Assembly: GCA_902798365.1 (NCBI GenBank)
Contig: CADBWP010000025.1
Location: 1 to 54,503 of the forward strand
Source of the DNA: an uncultured Ruminococcus sp.
GTDB lineage: Bacteria > Bacillota > Clostridia > Oscillospirales > Acutalibacteraceae
DNA: 54,503 nucleotides
Direction of reading: 5' to 3'
The translations under genes and the position numbers were made by a program. Under the pieces are notes generated by a model, which saw only the letters and a program-made list of their open reading frames with translations, made no database searches and was not told the DNA's origin. Below, one piece after another: positions 1 to 7,955 of the stretch (position 1 is its first letter; every line of letters begins with the position of its first letter).

Positions 1-95
1 TCGAGGTAAGGCTGACGCCTTGCCGAGATTTTTTGGGCAAGCTGACGGAATAATATTCAAGCAAGCCGTGCGCCTTGATTTGTGCGGTGTTGCCT
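1..95. mobile_element. MITE-like element R1, copy 1 (truncated by window start)
   Basis: This is the right-hand part of a small dispersed element whose full form is seen at 46678 and 51883. It ends in GGTGTTGCCT, the terminal inverted repeat shared by all copies, and is followed by TT. It lies directly behind the stop codon of the leftward rqcH gene. No coding capacity is supported. Confidence 0.75.
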
Positions 96-1835
96 TTATT
101 GTCCATCGGGCTTTTTCGGATCGACATAAACCGTTTTATTGTTCACATATATAACCATGCCGGGCTTTGCGCCTGCGGGCTTGCTCACGTGCTTTACAAG
201 GGTGTAATCGACGGGCACGTTGCTGCTTTCTCTCGCCTTGCTGTGATAAGCCGCAAGCTGCGCCGCCTCGATTATCGTCGTTTCGGCGGGCTGCCTGCCC
301 TCGCAGCTTATTATGACGTGCGAGCCGTGAATGTCCTTGGTGTGCAGCCACACGTCGGTTTTTGCGGCGGTCTTAAGGGTGAGCCTGTCGTTTTGGCGGT
401 TGTTTCTGCCCACGTATATATCAAACCCGTCGGAGGACGTAAAGTGCAGCGGCGGAAGCGCCGCCTGCCCGGGCTGCCTGCCCTTGGGCGGCTTAAGATA
501 GCCCTGCTCGGTAAGCTCCTCCCTGAGCTGCGCCAGCTCGCGCTCGGTCTCGGCGCGGCTGACCATATCCGCCACCGATTCAAGGTACTCAAGCTCTGCC
601 GCGCCCTTTTTCAGCTGCCCGGCAAGCACGGTCTCGGCGGTCTTTGCCTTTTGATAATCCTTGTAATACTTTTGGGCGTTGGCAGCCGGTGAGATGGCGG
701 GATTCAGCCTTATCCTGACGGTTTTGCCCTCGGGGTCGTAAAAGTTCTCCACCTCGGCAAGCTCCGCTCCGCGCGGTATCCTGTACAGGTTTGCGTGAAG
801 CAGGTCGCCGCATATCCTCAGCTGCTCGCGGTCGCCGCAAAGCTTTAGCTCGGTCTGCTGCTTTTGCAGCTTGCGCGCGGTGCGGTCAATAAGGTTTGTC
901 AGCAGCTTTTGCAGGCTGTGGCTCTTAACCCTCATTCTCTCGCGCGAGTCGCGCTCCTCATAAAAGGCTTCCACGGCGCGCGAAAAGCCCTCTGCGCGCA
1001 CGGTCTTTAAAAAGCCGCCGTACTGCAATATGGGCATGAACGCGACGTCCATGGGCTTGCCGTCCTCACGATAGACAAGGCAGGGTTCGCCGGTGCAGTC
1101 CTGTGCAAGCTGTTTCAGCGACGCAAGGCAGTCGGTCAGCCTGTCATACAACGCCCCGTCAAGGCGGTTTGTCGCGCCCTCTGCAACGCGGTATTCAAGC
1201 TCGCGGCAGATTATGGGCGACACGCCCTGAATAACCGACAGCAGCGCCTTTGAAAGCGGCATTTCGGCTTCGAGGCTCCTCACGGCCACGGCAATATCCG
1301 CGGGAGAGGCGGTCAGGATATTGAGCTTGTCCTGCGCCTCGGGCAGCTCGTATTTTATGTTTGGCAGCACAAGCCGCCTGCTGCTCACGGTCAGGTCAAC
1401 GCGCTTAAGGGCGTCGAGTATAACGCCCGTGCCGCGGTTTATAACTATCACGTTGCTGTGCATACCCATTATCTCGCACACTACGGAAAGCGGCAGCGGG
1501 TCGCCCAGCTCGTCTATGCAGTCAAAGTCGAGAAACAGCACGCGGTCGCAGTCCTGCTGGCGCACCGCCGCAAGCCTGCCGCCGCCCAGCCGCTTGCGAA
1601 GCAGCATACAGAACATGGGCGGCTGCGCCGGGTTTTCGGGCGTTGAGTCGCAAAAATTGACGCGCGGCGAGTTGGCGCGCGCCGACAGCAGCAGCCTTTG
1701 CGTGCCGCTTTGAGTGCGCAGCACCAAAACAAGCTCGTCGCGGTTGGGCTGACATACACGGTTGACCCGTGCGCCGATAGCGGTCTGCTCTATTTCGTTT
1801 TTTATATGTCTTAAATAAATTCCGTCTAAAGCCAT
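96..1835 (-). CDS. rqcH: RqcH / NFACT-family ribosome quality control protein
   Basis: The 579-residue product matches the bacterial NFACT family (Rqc2/RqcH, formerly called fibronectin-binding protein A). In that family it binds stalled 50S subunits carrying peptidyl-tRNA and adds C-terminal alanine tails that mark nascent chains for degradation. The N-terminal NFACT-N region begins MALDGIYLRHI and covers roughly residues 1-210. A charged helical, probably coiled-coil, middle follows (about 290-430). The C-terminal NFACT-R domain (about 450-560) carries the typical DVWLHTKDIHGSHVII stretch. The length is normal for the family. The ATG has AACGGAG upstream. It is last in an apparent operon with the MBL hydrolase and rlmH, 12 bases behind rlmH. 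A repeat element abuts the stop codon. Confidence 0.93.
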   Translation of the reverse strand: MALDGIYLRHIKNEIEQTAIGARVNRVCQPNRDELVLVLRTQSGTQRLLLSARANSPRVNFCDSTPENPAQPPMFCMLLRKRLGGGRLAAVRQQDCDRVLFLDFDCIDELGDPLPLSVVCEIMGMHSNVIVINRGTGVILDALKRVDLTVSSRRLVLPNIKYELPEAQDKLNILTASPADIAVAVRSLEAEMPLSKALLSVIQGVSPIICRELEYRVAEGATNRLDGALYDRLTDCLASLKQLAQDCTGEPCLVYREDGKPMDVAFMPILQYGGFLKTVRAEGFSRAVEAFYEERDSRERMRVKSHSLQKLLTNLIDRTARKLQKQQTELKLCGDREQLRICGDLLHANLYRIPRGAELAEVENFYDPEGKTVRIRLNPAISPAANAQKYYKDYQKAKTAETVLAGQLKKGAAELEYLESVADMVSRAETERELAQLREELTEQGYLKPPKGRQPGQAALPPLHFTSSDGFDIYVGRNNRQNDRLTLKTAAKTDVWLHTKDIHGSHVIISCEGRQPAETTIIEAAQLAAYHSKARESSNVPVDYTLVKHVSKPAGAKPGMVIYVNNKTVYVDPKKPDGQ

Positions 1836-1847
1836 TTTTACTCCGTT

Positions 1848-2333
1848 TTACTTGTGATACTTTCCGCCCGAGGAGATCTCAAAGGCGCGGTAAAGCTGCT
1901 CGGTCAGCACGACCCTCGCCAGCTGATGCGGAAAGGTCATGCGGCTCATCGAAAGGCGCAGGTCGGCTCGCGCCTTTACCTCGCCGCTCAGACCGTAGCT
2001 GCCGCCTATGATAAAGTCGATGGTGCTTTTGCCGTTCACGGCGGCATTGCCGATGGCGGCTGCAAGCTCCTCGCTCGACATCATTTTGCCCTCTATGCAC
2101 ATGGCGACGACATAGTCCGACGCGCCGATCTTTTGCATTATCCGACTGCCCTCGGCGGCTATGACCTCGTCTGTCTGCGCCCGGTTGGGCGTGTTGCTGC
2201 GTATCCGCTCCTCGGCAAGCTCGATGATGCCGAGCCTGCAAAACGCCGACAAGCGCTTTGAATACTCGGCTATCGCGTCCGAAAAGTATTTTTCCTTGAT
2301 TTTTCCTATACAGATGATGTTTATTCTAAGCAT
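1848..2333 (-). CDS. rlmH: 23S rRNA (pseudouridine1915-N3)-methyltransferase RlmH
   Basis: The 161-residue protein is a SPOUT-class methyltransferase that methylates pseudouridine 1915 in helix 69 of 23S rRNA with S-adenosylmethionine. The start MLRINIICIGKIKEKY and the C-terminal knot are characteristic: IIGGSYGLS, then LSMSRMTFPHQLARV, EQLYRAFEI and the terminal GGKYHK. The length is that of the family. Its ATG overlaps the stop of the upstream MBL hydrolase gene by one base (TAATG), so translation is probably coupled. rqcH follows 12 bases downstream, placing two ribosome-related functions in one transcript. Confidence 0.95.
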   Translation of the reverse strand: MLRINIICIGKIKEKYFSDAIAEYSKRLSAFCRLGIIELAEERIRSNTPNRAQTDEVIAAEGSRIMQKIGASDYVVAMCIEGKMMSSEELAAAIGNAAVNGKSTIDFIIGGSYGLSGEVKARADLRLSMSRMTFPHQLARVVLTEQLYRAFEISSGGKYHK

Positions 2334-3121
2334 TAAAAGATCACGCTCTTAACTTCGATTTGAGCCGGCGCCACATCCAGCGTAAAGTCGCTTTTGTACT
2401 TCATGCCGACGCGCGAAAGCTCGCCCACGGCTGTCCTGAGTGCAACGCCGGGGGTGTTGTTCTGCTCGCTGAGGTGCCCCAGCATAAGCCTGAGGGTGCC
2501 GCCGCGCACAAGCTGAACAAGCTCTGCGGCGCAGGCGTCGTTTGAAAGATGTCCTCTGTCCGACAGTATCCTCCGCTTAAGCGGATACGGATACGGCCCC
2601 GTTTTGAGCATTTCGACGTCGTGGTTTGACTCAAGCACCACAAAGTCGCTTTTTGCCGCAGCCTGCCTCACGTCCTCGGTCATTATGCCCATGTCGGTGG
2701 CTATCAGCGCCGACTTTCCGTCGCGGGTCTGCACGCGGTAGCAGCAGCTTTCAGCCGCGTCGTGGGGGGTATTTATGCGCTCGACGCACATGTCGCCCAC
2801 CGCCTCCGATCCGTTTATAACAGCGGTTTTTATCTCGGGGCAGAGCTTGCCGCTCATTTCAAGGGCGCGCAGGGTGCCGGCGCTTGCAAAAACGGGCAGG
2901 CGGTATTTTTTTGCCAGCACACGCAGCGCGGCGCAATGATCAATATGCTCGTGAGTGATAAACAACGCCCTTACGCTTCCCATGTCAAGCCCGTTTGCCT
3001 GCATTGCAAGCTCTATCTGCTTGCAGTTTTTGCCGGCGTCGATAAGCACACCCTCGCCGCCCGAGCCTATGTAGTAGCTGTTTCCCTTACTGCCGCTGAA
3101 CAGCGCGACCGCCTTAGCCAA
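2333..3121 (-). CDS. MBL-fold metallo-hydrolase (YycJ/WalJ-like)
   Basis: The 262-residue protein has a metallo-beta-lactamase fold. The metal-binding motif HEHIDH lies near residue 57, after FSGSKGNSYYIG at the N-terminus, which is typical of the YycJ/WalJ group. Further conserved parts are a TDMG segment and LSNDA and LGHLSEQNN near the C-terminus. WalJ-type proteins are exonuclease-like enzymes linked to DNA repair and cell-wall signalling, but here no WalKR genes are adjacent, so the role is inferred from family only. No ATG is in place; the start is TTG with GGGGGA eight bases upstream. It is first in the leftward hydrolase-rlmH-rqcH operon, behind a good promoter at 3154-3182. Confidence 0.85.
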   Translation of the reverse strand: MAKAVALFSGSKGNSYYIGSGGEGVLIDAGKNCKQIELAMQANGLDMGSVRALFITHEHIDHCAALRVLAKKYRLPVFASAGTLRALEMSGKLCPEIKTAVINGSEAVGDMCVERINTPHDAAESCCYRVQTRDGKSALIATDMGIMTEDVRQAAAKSDFVVLESNHDVEMLKTGPYPYPLKRRILSDRGHLSNDACAAELVQLVRGGTLRLMLGHLSEQNNTPGVALRTAVGELSRVGMKYKSDFTLDVAPAQIEVKSVIF

Positions 3122-3153
3122 ATGAATCGTCCCCCGTCGTAATTTTCCAATGT

Positions 3154-3182
3154 ATTATATCATAGTTTTTATTAACGCGCAA
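3154..3182 (-). promoter_or_regulatory. Sigma-A type promoter of the MBL hydrolase-rlmH-rqcH operon
   Basis: Read leftward, TTGCGC, 17 bases, TATAAT. The -10 box is preceded by TGA (extended -10). It sits about 33 bases upstream of the TTG start of the hydrolase gene. Confidence 0.7.
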
Positions 3183-3227
3183 CCTGCACGGTAACGACAT
3201 TTTAATAAATAAATCGGCAAAAAAGCA

Positions 3228-3256
3228 TGGACAAAATAACGATTATGTGCTATACT
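3228..3256 (+). promoter_or_regulatory. Promoter of the interrupted zinc-ribbon gene
   Basis: TGGACA, 17 bases, TATACT. It lies 57 bases upstream of the ATG at 3313; GGGAG precedes that start. It is divergent from the promoter at 3154-3182. Confidence 0.6.
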
Positions 3257-3312
3257 CAGGTAGAAATATTGTAAAATATTTTATAAAATGATTTATCTGA
3301 AAGGGAGATAGT

Positions 3313-3831
3313 ATGATTTGTAACAAATGCGGAACCGAAAACCCTGACAACGCAAAATTCTGCGCGGTATGCGGCAACCCGATGAACGCCGAAAGCGCCA
3401 TGGGTGACAGCCCCAATTCGCAGGCGGCTTATGACCAGTCTATGTTCGGCGATACGGAGGTTCTCAGCGAAAACTTCCGCGGCAATGCGCCCGGCGGCTT
3501 CCGCCCCGACGGTCCTGCTCCTCAGCAGCCTCAGCAGCCCCAGTATCCCGTTCCTGTTCAGCCCCAGACGCCGGCTCAGCCCCAGCAGTACGGGTTCCAG
3601 CCCCAGCAGTACGGCACACAGACAATGACGGCGCCCGCTCCCAAAAAAGGCCCCGCCAAGCTTATTATAATAATTGCCATTGCGGTTGTAGCGGTCGCAG
3701 GCATCGTGGTCGGCATCATCTTCGGTCTTAAGGGCTGCTCCGGCGGCGCCACAGGCAGCTATAAGGACGCCGTGACCGACCTGGCAAGCATGTTCAGCAA
3801 CGGCAAGTATATCGAAGCGATGGAAAAGTAA
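3313..3831 (+). CDS. Zinc-ribbon membrane protein, 5' part, interrupted by a stop codon
   Basis: The 172-residue reading frame starts with a zinc ribbon (MICNKCGTENPD, then FCAVCG: two CxxC pairs in the first 20 residues). A Pro/Gln-rich low-complexity stretch (about 55-115) and one hydrophobic segment (IIIIAIAVVAVAGIVVGIIF, about 120-140) follow. The frame ends at TAA (3829-3831) just after EAMEK and continues without a shift to 4155, so the original protein was probably 280 residues with an extracytoplasmic C-terminal domain. As it stands, the product would lack most of that domain. A single substitution (for instance TAC to TAA) or a sequencing error would explain it. The function is unknown; zinc-ribbon plus one-TM proteins of this kind are common in Clostridia. 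Confidence 0.7.
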   Translation: MICNKCGTENPDNAKFCAVCGNPMNAESAMGDSPNSQAAYDQSMFGDTEVLSENFRGNAPGGFRPDGPAPQQPQQPQYPVPVQPQTPAQPQQYGFQPQQYGTQTMTAPAPKKGPAKLIIIIAIAVVAVAGIVVGIIFGLKGCSGGATGSYKDAVTDLASMFSNGKYIEAMEK

Positions 3832-4155
3832 TCGGTCGAGGGCAAGGCTCCCGACATGGGCGGCATGGAATCATACCTCTCCCTGCTCAGCGGCGTTAAG
3901 TGGGAGATCAACGTTGACGAGGCGGCGAGCAAGGTTTATCAGAAGGGCGATCCCGAGTTTGAGAGCAACCTTAAAAAAGTTACCACCAACGACACCTACG
4001 CTTCAAAGGCTACAGAGGTAGCAGTTGTAAAGGCTCACGTCAAGATGAGCGGCAACGTTATGGGTCAGGATATCAATCAGGAAAGCGACACCACGTTCTA
4101 TATGGCGCGCATAGACGGCGCATGGAAGCTTGACGCTTCGGGCGCACTCAGCTAA
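3832..4155 (+). pseudogene. Continuation of the interrupted zinc-ribbon protein (in frame after TAA)
   Basis: In the same frame as the preceding gene, 107 further codons read as a compact domain: SVEGKAPDMGGMES, then VKWEINVDEAASKVY, and FYMARIDGAWKLDASGALS at the end. The last part resembles the end of small extracytoplasmic beta-rich domains (a statement about likely fold, not a family match). No ribosome binding site precedes the in-frame ATG codons at 3856 or 3865, so independent translation is unlikely. A terminator follows at 4175-4209. Confidence 0.65.
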
Positions 4156-4174
4156 ACAAACACAGGCATTGTTC

Positions 4175-4209
4175 AAAAGCCGGCTTTTGCAGTCGGCTTT
4201 TGCTTTTTT
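4175..4209 (+). terminator. Rho-independent terminator behind the zinc-ribbon gene
   Basis: The stem AAAAGCCG / CGGCTTTT with an 11-base loop is followed by GCTTTTTT. Confidence 0.75.
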
Positions 4210-4241
4210 AACAGAAAGGAAGAACAGAAAGGAAGGTCAAA

Positions 4242-4991
4242 ATGATTTGCAGTAAATGCGGCTCGCAAAATGCCGAAGGCAACATATTCTGCGAGGTTTG
4301 CGGCCAGCCCTTTGTGGGCGCGTCGCAGGGACAGGGTCAGCATTTTGAGCCCGAGCCCGTCCAAAGCGTTCCCCAAAACGATTACCCCGATTATCCTCAG
4401 GCGTACTACGGCGACAGCTATCAGGCTTATCCGCAGTATCAGACGCAGGACGTTCCCCCGGGATATGACCCGGGCTATCCGCAGGAATATCCTCAGGGCT
4501 GCGGGCAGGATATGTATTACCGTCAGGACGGCTGCGCCGCGCCAAAGAAGCCGAGGATCACAGCCGGCATGTATGCGCTCATGCTTGTTAACGCGGGCTT
4601 TTTGCTTGTTAACCTTGCGCTTTTGTTTTTGCCGCTGTTAGACCTCGGATATATGAAGGTGAATTTGATACAGCTTATCACCGAGGGCTTCAAAAACAAC
4701 TCTCCGGGCGTTTCAATACCCCTCATTGCCGCGTTCGGCGTCGTATCGGTCATGGCGCTGATAACGCTGATCCTGGCGATATGCAGAAAAAAATCCTCGG
4801 GCGGCGTAGGTCTTGCCGCGGCGATATTCATGCAGGACTACTCGCTGGCGCTGTCGGTCACGGCGCTTGTAACGCAAATCAACACCCACAGCTCGGGCAG
4901 CTTTTTGATAACGGTTTATTTTATGTTCGCGGCATCCGTCGTAAGCATAGTGCTGTCGGCGCTTGTGCTCGCCAAAACAAGAAAAAAATAA
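4242..4991 (+). CDS. Zinc-ribbon protein with four membrane segments
   Basis: The 249-residue protein has an N-terminal zinc ribbon (CSKCGSQNAEGNIFCEVCG; cysteines at about 3, 6, 17, 20). A Pro/Gln/Tyr-rich linker follows (about 25-100) with repeated YPQ and YQ units. Then come four predicted transmembrane helices, roughly residues 110-135, 155-178, 185-208 and 215-243, and a short KTRKK tail, which suggests a cytoplasmic C-terminus. GGAAGG precedes the ATG. I do not recognise a named family. The layout mirrors the protein at 40805-41566, where the order is reversed. It is probably a regulatory or scaffolding membrane protein, but that is inference. A terminator follows at once. Confidence 0.75.
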   Translation: MICSKCGSQNAEGNIFCEVCGQPFVGASQGQGQHFEPEPVQSVPQNDYPDYPQAYYGDSYQAYPQYQTQDVPPGYDPGYPQEYPQGCGQDMYYRQDGCAAPKKPRITAGMYALMLVNAGFLLVNLALLFLPLLDLGYMKVNLIQLITEGFKNNSPGVSIPLIAAFGVVSVMALITLILAICRKKSSGGVGLAAAIFMQDYSLALSVTALVTQINTHSSGSFLITVYFMFAASVVSIVLSALVLAKTRKK

Positions 4992-4999
4992 CCTTTCAA

Positions 5000-5029
5000 G
5001 CCGCCGGGTCGCAGCCCGGCGGTTTTGTT
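5000..5029 (+). terminator. Rho-independent terminator between the zinc-ribbon gene and valS
   Basis: The GC-rich stem CCGCCGGG / CCCGGCGG with a six-base loop is followed by TTTTGTT. Confidence 0.85.
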
Positions 5030-5040
5030 ATGTTAAAATA

Positions 5041-5069
5041 TTGACAAAACCACATTTTAATGCGATAAT
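5041..5069 (+). promoter_or_regulatory. Promoter of valS
   Basis: Consensus TTGACA, 17 bases, GATAAT, with the valS start 37 bases further on. The leader is too short for a T-box, so valS appears not to be under T-box control here. Confidence 0.75.
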
Positions 5070-5106
5070 ATCAGGGTATATAATCAACACGTTAAGGAGC
5101 GATTTT

Positions 5107-7800
5107 ATGGCACAGGAAATGGAAAAATCCTACAATCCCTCGGGCTTTGAGGATGAGATCTATAAATTTTGGCTTGACGGCGGCTACTTCCGCGCCGAGC
5201 CCGACCCCGACAAAAAGCCCTACACCATCGTTATGCCGCCGCCCAACATCACGGGTCAGCTGCACATAGGTCACGCGCTTGACGAGACGCTTCAGGATAT
5301 TCTTATCCGCTACAAGCGCATGTCGGGCTACTGCGCGCTTTGGCTGCCCGGCACCGACCACGCGTCCATTGCCACCGAGGCAAAGATAGTTGAGGCTATG
5401 CGAAAAGAGGGCGTTACCAAGGAGGATCTGGGACGCGAAAAATTCCTTGAACGCGCATGGGAATGGAAGCGCGAGTACGGCGGAAGAATAACCAAGCAGC
5501 TGAGAAAGCTTGGCGTAAGCTGCGACTGGGAGCGCGAGCGCTTCACCATGGACGAGGGCTGCTCGGAGGCAGTTAAGGAGGTTTTTGTAAAGCTTTACAA
5601 CAAGGGGCTTATTTACCGCGGAAACCGCATGGTCAACTGGTGCCCCCATTGCCGCACCTCTATCTCGGACGCAGAGGTCGAGTATGAGGAGCAGCAGGGT
5701 CACTTCTGGCACCTGCTTTACAAGGTTAAGGAAACGGGCGAATACCTTGAAATAGCCACCACACGTCCCGAAACAATGCTGGGCGATACCGCCGTGGCGA
5801 TAAACAAGGATGACGAAAGATACGCTCACCTGCACGGCTGCCACGTTATTCTGCCCCTGCTTAACAAGGAGCTGCCCATCGTATGCGACGAGCACGCCGA
5901 CATGGAAAAGGGCACCGGCGTTGTAAAGATAACCCCTGCCCACGACCCCAACGACTTTGAGGTAGGTCTGCGCCACTCGCTGCCCATCGTGCGCTGCTTC
6001 ACCTATGACGGTCACATGACAGGCGCCGCCGACGTTGCCGCCTACAACGAGCTTGCCGCCAAGGGCAACCTTGCCGAGAACGAGCCCGAGGTGCTTGACT
6101 GCGGCAAATACGCCGGCATGGACACCATGCAGGCGCGCGAGGCCATACTTGAAGACCTTAAGGCTATAGGCGCTCTTAAGGAGGTCAAGGCTCACACCCA
6201 CGACGTGGGCACCTGCTACCGCTGCCACACCAACATAGAGCCTATGGTCAGCAAGCAATGGTTTGTAAAGATGAAGCCGCTTGCCGAGCCCGCTATTGAG
6301 GCTGTGCGCCAAAAGAGGACGCAGTTTATTCCCGAGCGTTTTGAAAAGGTTTATTTCCATTGGCTTGAAAACATAAAGGACTGGTGCATTTCGCGCCAGC
6401 TTTGGTGGGGTCACAGGATCCCCGTATATTACTGCGACGACTGCGGCGAGGTAATCGTCGGCAAAACCGCTCCCGACGCCTGCCCCAAGTGCGGCGGAAA
6501 GCGCCTTACCCCCGACGAGGACACCCTCGACACCTGGTTCAGCTCGGCCTTGTGGCCGTTCTCGACCCTTGGCTGGCCGGAGCAGACCGAGGACTTCAAA
6601 TACTTCTATCCCACCAGCACCCTTGTCACGGGCTATGACATCATCTTCTTCTGGGTTGTAAGAATGATATTCTCCGCCCTTGAGCAAACGGGCGACGTTC
6701 CGTTTGACACCGTGTTTATTCACGGAATAGTGCGCGACGAGCTGGGCAGAAAAATGTCAAAGTCGCTTGGCAACGGCGTCGATCCGCTCGAGGTCATAGA
6801 AAAATACGGCGCCGACGCTCTGCGCTTTCTGCTTGTCACCGGCAACTCGCCCGGAAACGACATCCGCTACTCCGAAAAGCGCATAGAGGCATGCTCGGGC
6901 TTTGCCAACAAGCTGTGGAACGCCTCGCGCTTTGTTCACATGAACATAGACGACCACGACGTTAAAAACGAGCTTCCCCAAACCCTCACCACCGAGGACA
7001 AGTGGATACTCTCGACCCTTAACACCGTGAGCAGGGAGGTCAACGAAAACCTCAACAAGTTCGAGCTGGGCATAGCCGTTCAAAAGGTTTATGAGTTTAT
7101 CTGGGACTGCTACTGCGACTGGTACATCGAGCTTGTAAAGGCTCGCCTGCAAAGCGAGGGCGACGACGCGCAAAACGCCCGTCAGGTGCTTGTATATGTG
7201 CTTGACCGTATTCTGCGCCTGCTTCATCCGTTTATGCCCTACATCACCGAGAGGATATGGCAGACCATTCCCCACGAGGGCGAGACCGTAATGCTTGCAG
7301 AGTACCCGACCTATGACGAGGCGCTGAACTTCCCCGAGGCGGCGGACGAGATGAGACGCATTATGGACGCCATCCGCGCCGTTCGCAACCGCAGAAGCGA
7401 GATGAACGTGCCTCCGTCGCGCAAGGCAAAAATATATATCGCCACCAAATTCACCAAAACCTTTGAGGACGGCAAGTCGTTTATGCAGAAGCTCGCCTCG
7501 GCAAGCAAGATCGAGGTTGCCGACAGCTTTGACATTGAGGGCGCGGTAACTGTTGTCACCGCCGACGCAAAGCTTTATATCCCGCTTGACGAGCTTGTGG
7601 ATAAGGAAGCCGAGCTAAAGCGCCTCACAAAGGAGCTGGAGCAGGTAGAGAAGCGCCTGGCTCAGTCCGAGGGCAAGCTGAACAATCAGGGCTTTGTGTC
7701 CAAGGCTCCCGCCGCCGTGGTTGAGGGCGTAAAGGCTCAGGCACAAAAGGAAAGAGAAAAAATCGCGCTTATCAAAGCCGCGATCGAGGCGTTTAAATAA
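5107..7800 (+). CDS. valS: Valyl-tRNA synthetase
   Basis: The 897-residue class I aminoacyl-tRNA synthetase charges tRNA-Val. The class I signatures are complete: HIGH within QLHIGHALDETLQD near residue 47 and KMSKSLGNGVDP near residue 540. Other family marks are MPPPNITG, the editing-domain stretch ATTRPETMLGDTAV, and a cysteine pair region around residues 440-465 (YYCDDCGE, CPKCGG) that probably binds zinc. The C-terminal 65 residues form the tRNA-binding coiled coil typical of ValS. The chosen ATG has AAGGAGCG seven bases upstream; a longer upstream frame would run through the terminator and promoter and is rejected. It is monocistronic, with its own promoter and terminator. Confidence 0.97.
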   Translation: MAQEMEKSYNPSGFEDEIYKFWLDGGYFRAEPDPDKKPYTIVMPPPNITGQLHIGHALDETLQDILIRYKRMSGYCALWLPGTDHASIATEAKIVEAMRKEGVTKEDLGREKFLERAWEWKREYGGRITKQLRKLGVSCDWERERFTMDEGCSEAVKEVFVKLYNKGLIYRGNRMVNWCPHCRTSISDAEVEYEEQQGHFWHLLYKVKETGEYLEIATTRPETMLGDTAVAINKDDERYAHLHGCHVILPLLNKELPIVCDEHADMEKGTGVVKITPAHDPNDFEVGLRHSLPIVRCFTYDGHMTGAADVAAYNELAAKGNLAENEPEVLDCGKYAGMDTMQAREAILEDLKAIGALKEVKAHTHDVGTCYRCHTNIEPMVSKQWFVKMKPLAEPAIEAVRQKRTQFIPERFEKVYFHWLENIKDWCISRQLWWGHRIPVYYCDDCGEVIVGKTAPDACPKCGGKRLTPDEDTLDTWFSSALWPFSTLGWPEQTEDFKYFYPTSTLVTGYDIIFFWVVRMIFSALEQTGDVPFDTVFIHGIVRDELGRKMSKSLGNGVDPLEVIEKYGADALRFLLVTGNSPGNDIRYSEKRIEACSGFANKLWNASRFVHMNIDDHDVKNELPQTLTTEDKWILSTLNTVSREVNENLNKFELGIAVQKVYEFIWDCYCDWYIELVKARLQSEGDDAQNARQVLVYVLDRILRLLHPFMPYITERIWQTIPHEGETVMLAEYPTYDEALNFPEAADEMRRIMDAIRAVRNRRSEMNVPPSRKAKIYIATKFTKTFEDGKSFMQKLASASKIEVADSFDIEGAVTVVTADAKLYIPLDELVDKEAELKRLTKELEQVEKRLAQSEGKLNNQGFVSKAPAAVVEGVKAQAQKEREKIALIKAAIEAFK

Positions 7801-7818
7801 TACTTACAATATAACATG

Positions 7819-7859
7819 ACGGTCGGAATGACAGCTATGCTGTCGCTCCGACCGTTTTT
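7819..7859 (+). terminator. Rho-independent terminator of valS
   Basis: Stem ACGGTCGGA / TCCGACCGT, with an inner GACAGC hairpin in the loop, followed by TTTTG. Confidence 0.85.
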
Positions 7860-7882
7860 GTTCGGAAATCTGTGAAATATCA

Positions 7883-7911
7883 TAGACAAGACCATATCGG
7901 CATGGTACAAT
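7883..7911 (+). promoter_or_regulatory. Promoter of the large LRR-dockerin gene
   Basis: TAGACA, 17 bases, TACAAT, with TGG before the -10 box. GGGAGG lies eight bases before the ATG at 7956. Confidence 0.65.
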
Positions 7912-7955
7912 TGTTTTGTAGAGTACTATAAAGCAGCAGGACGGGAGGATACACT

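Noticed and set aside
5092-6723. Long leftward open frame of 543 codons opposite valS
   Set aside because: It lies fully inside valS, has no ribosome binding site and only reflects the codon bias on the other strand.
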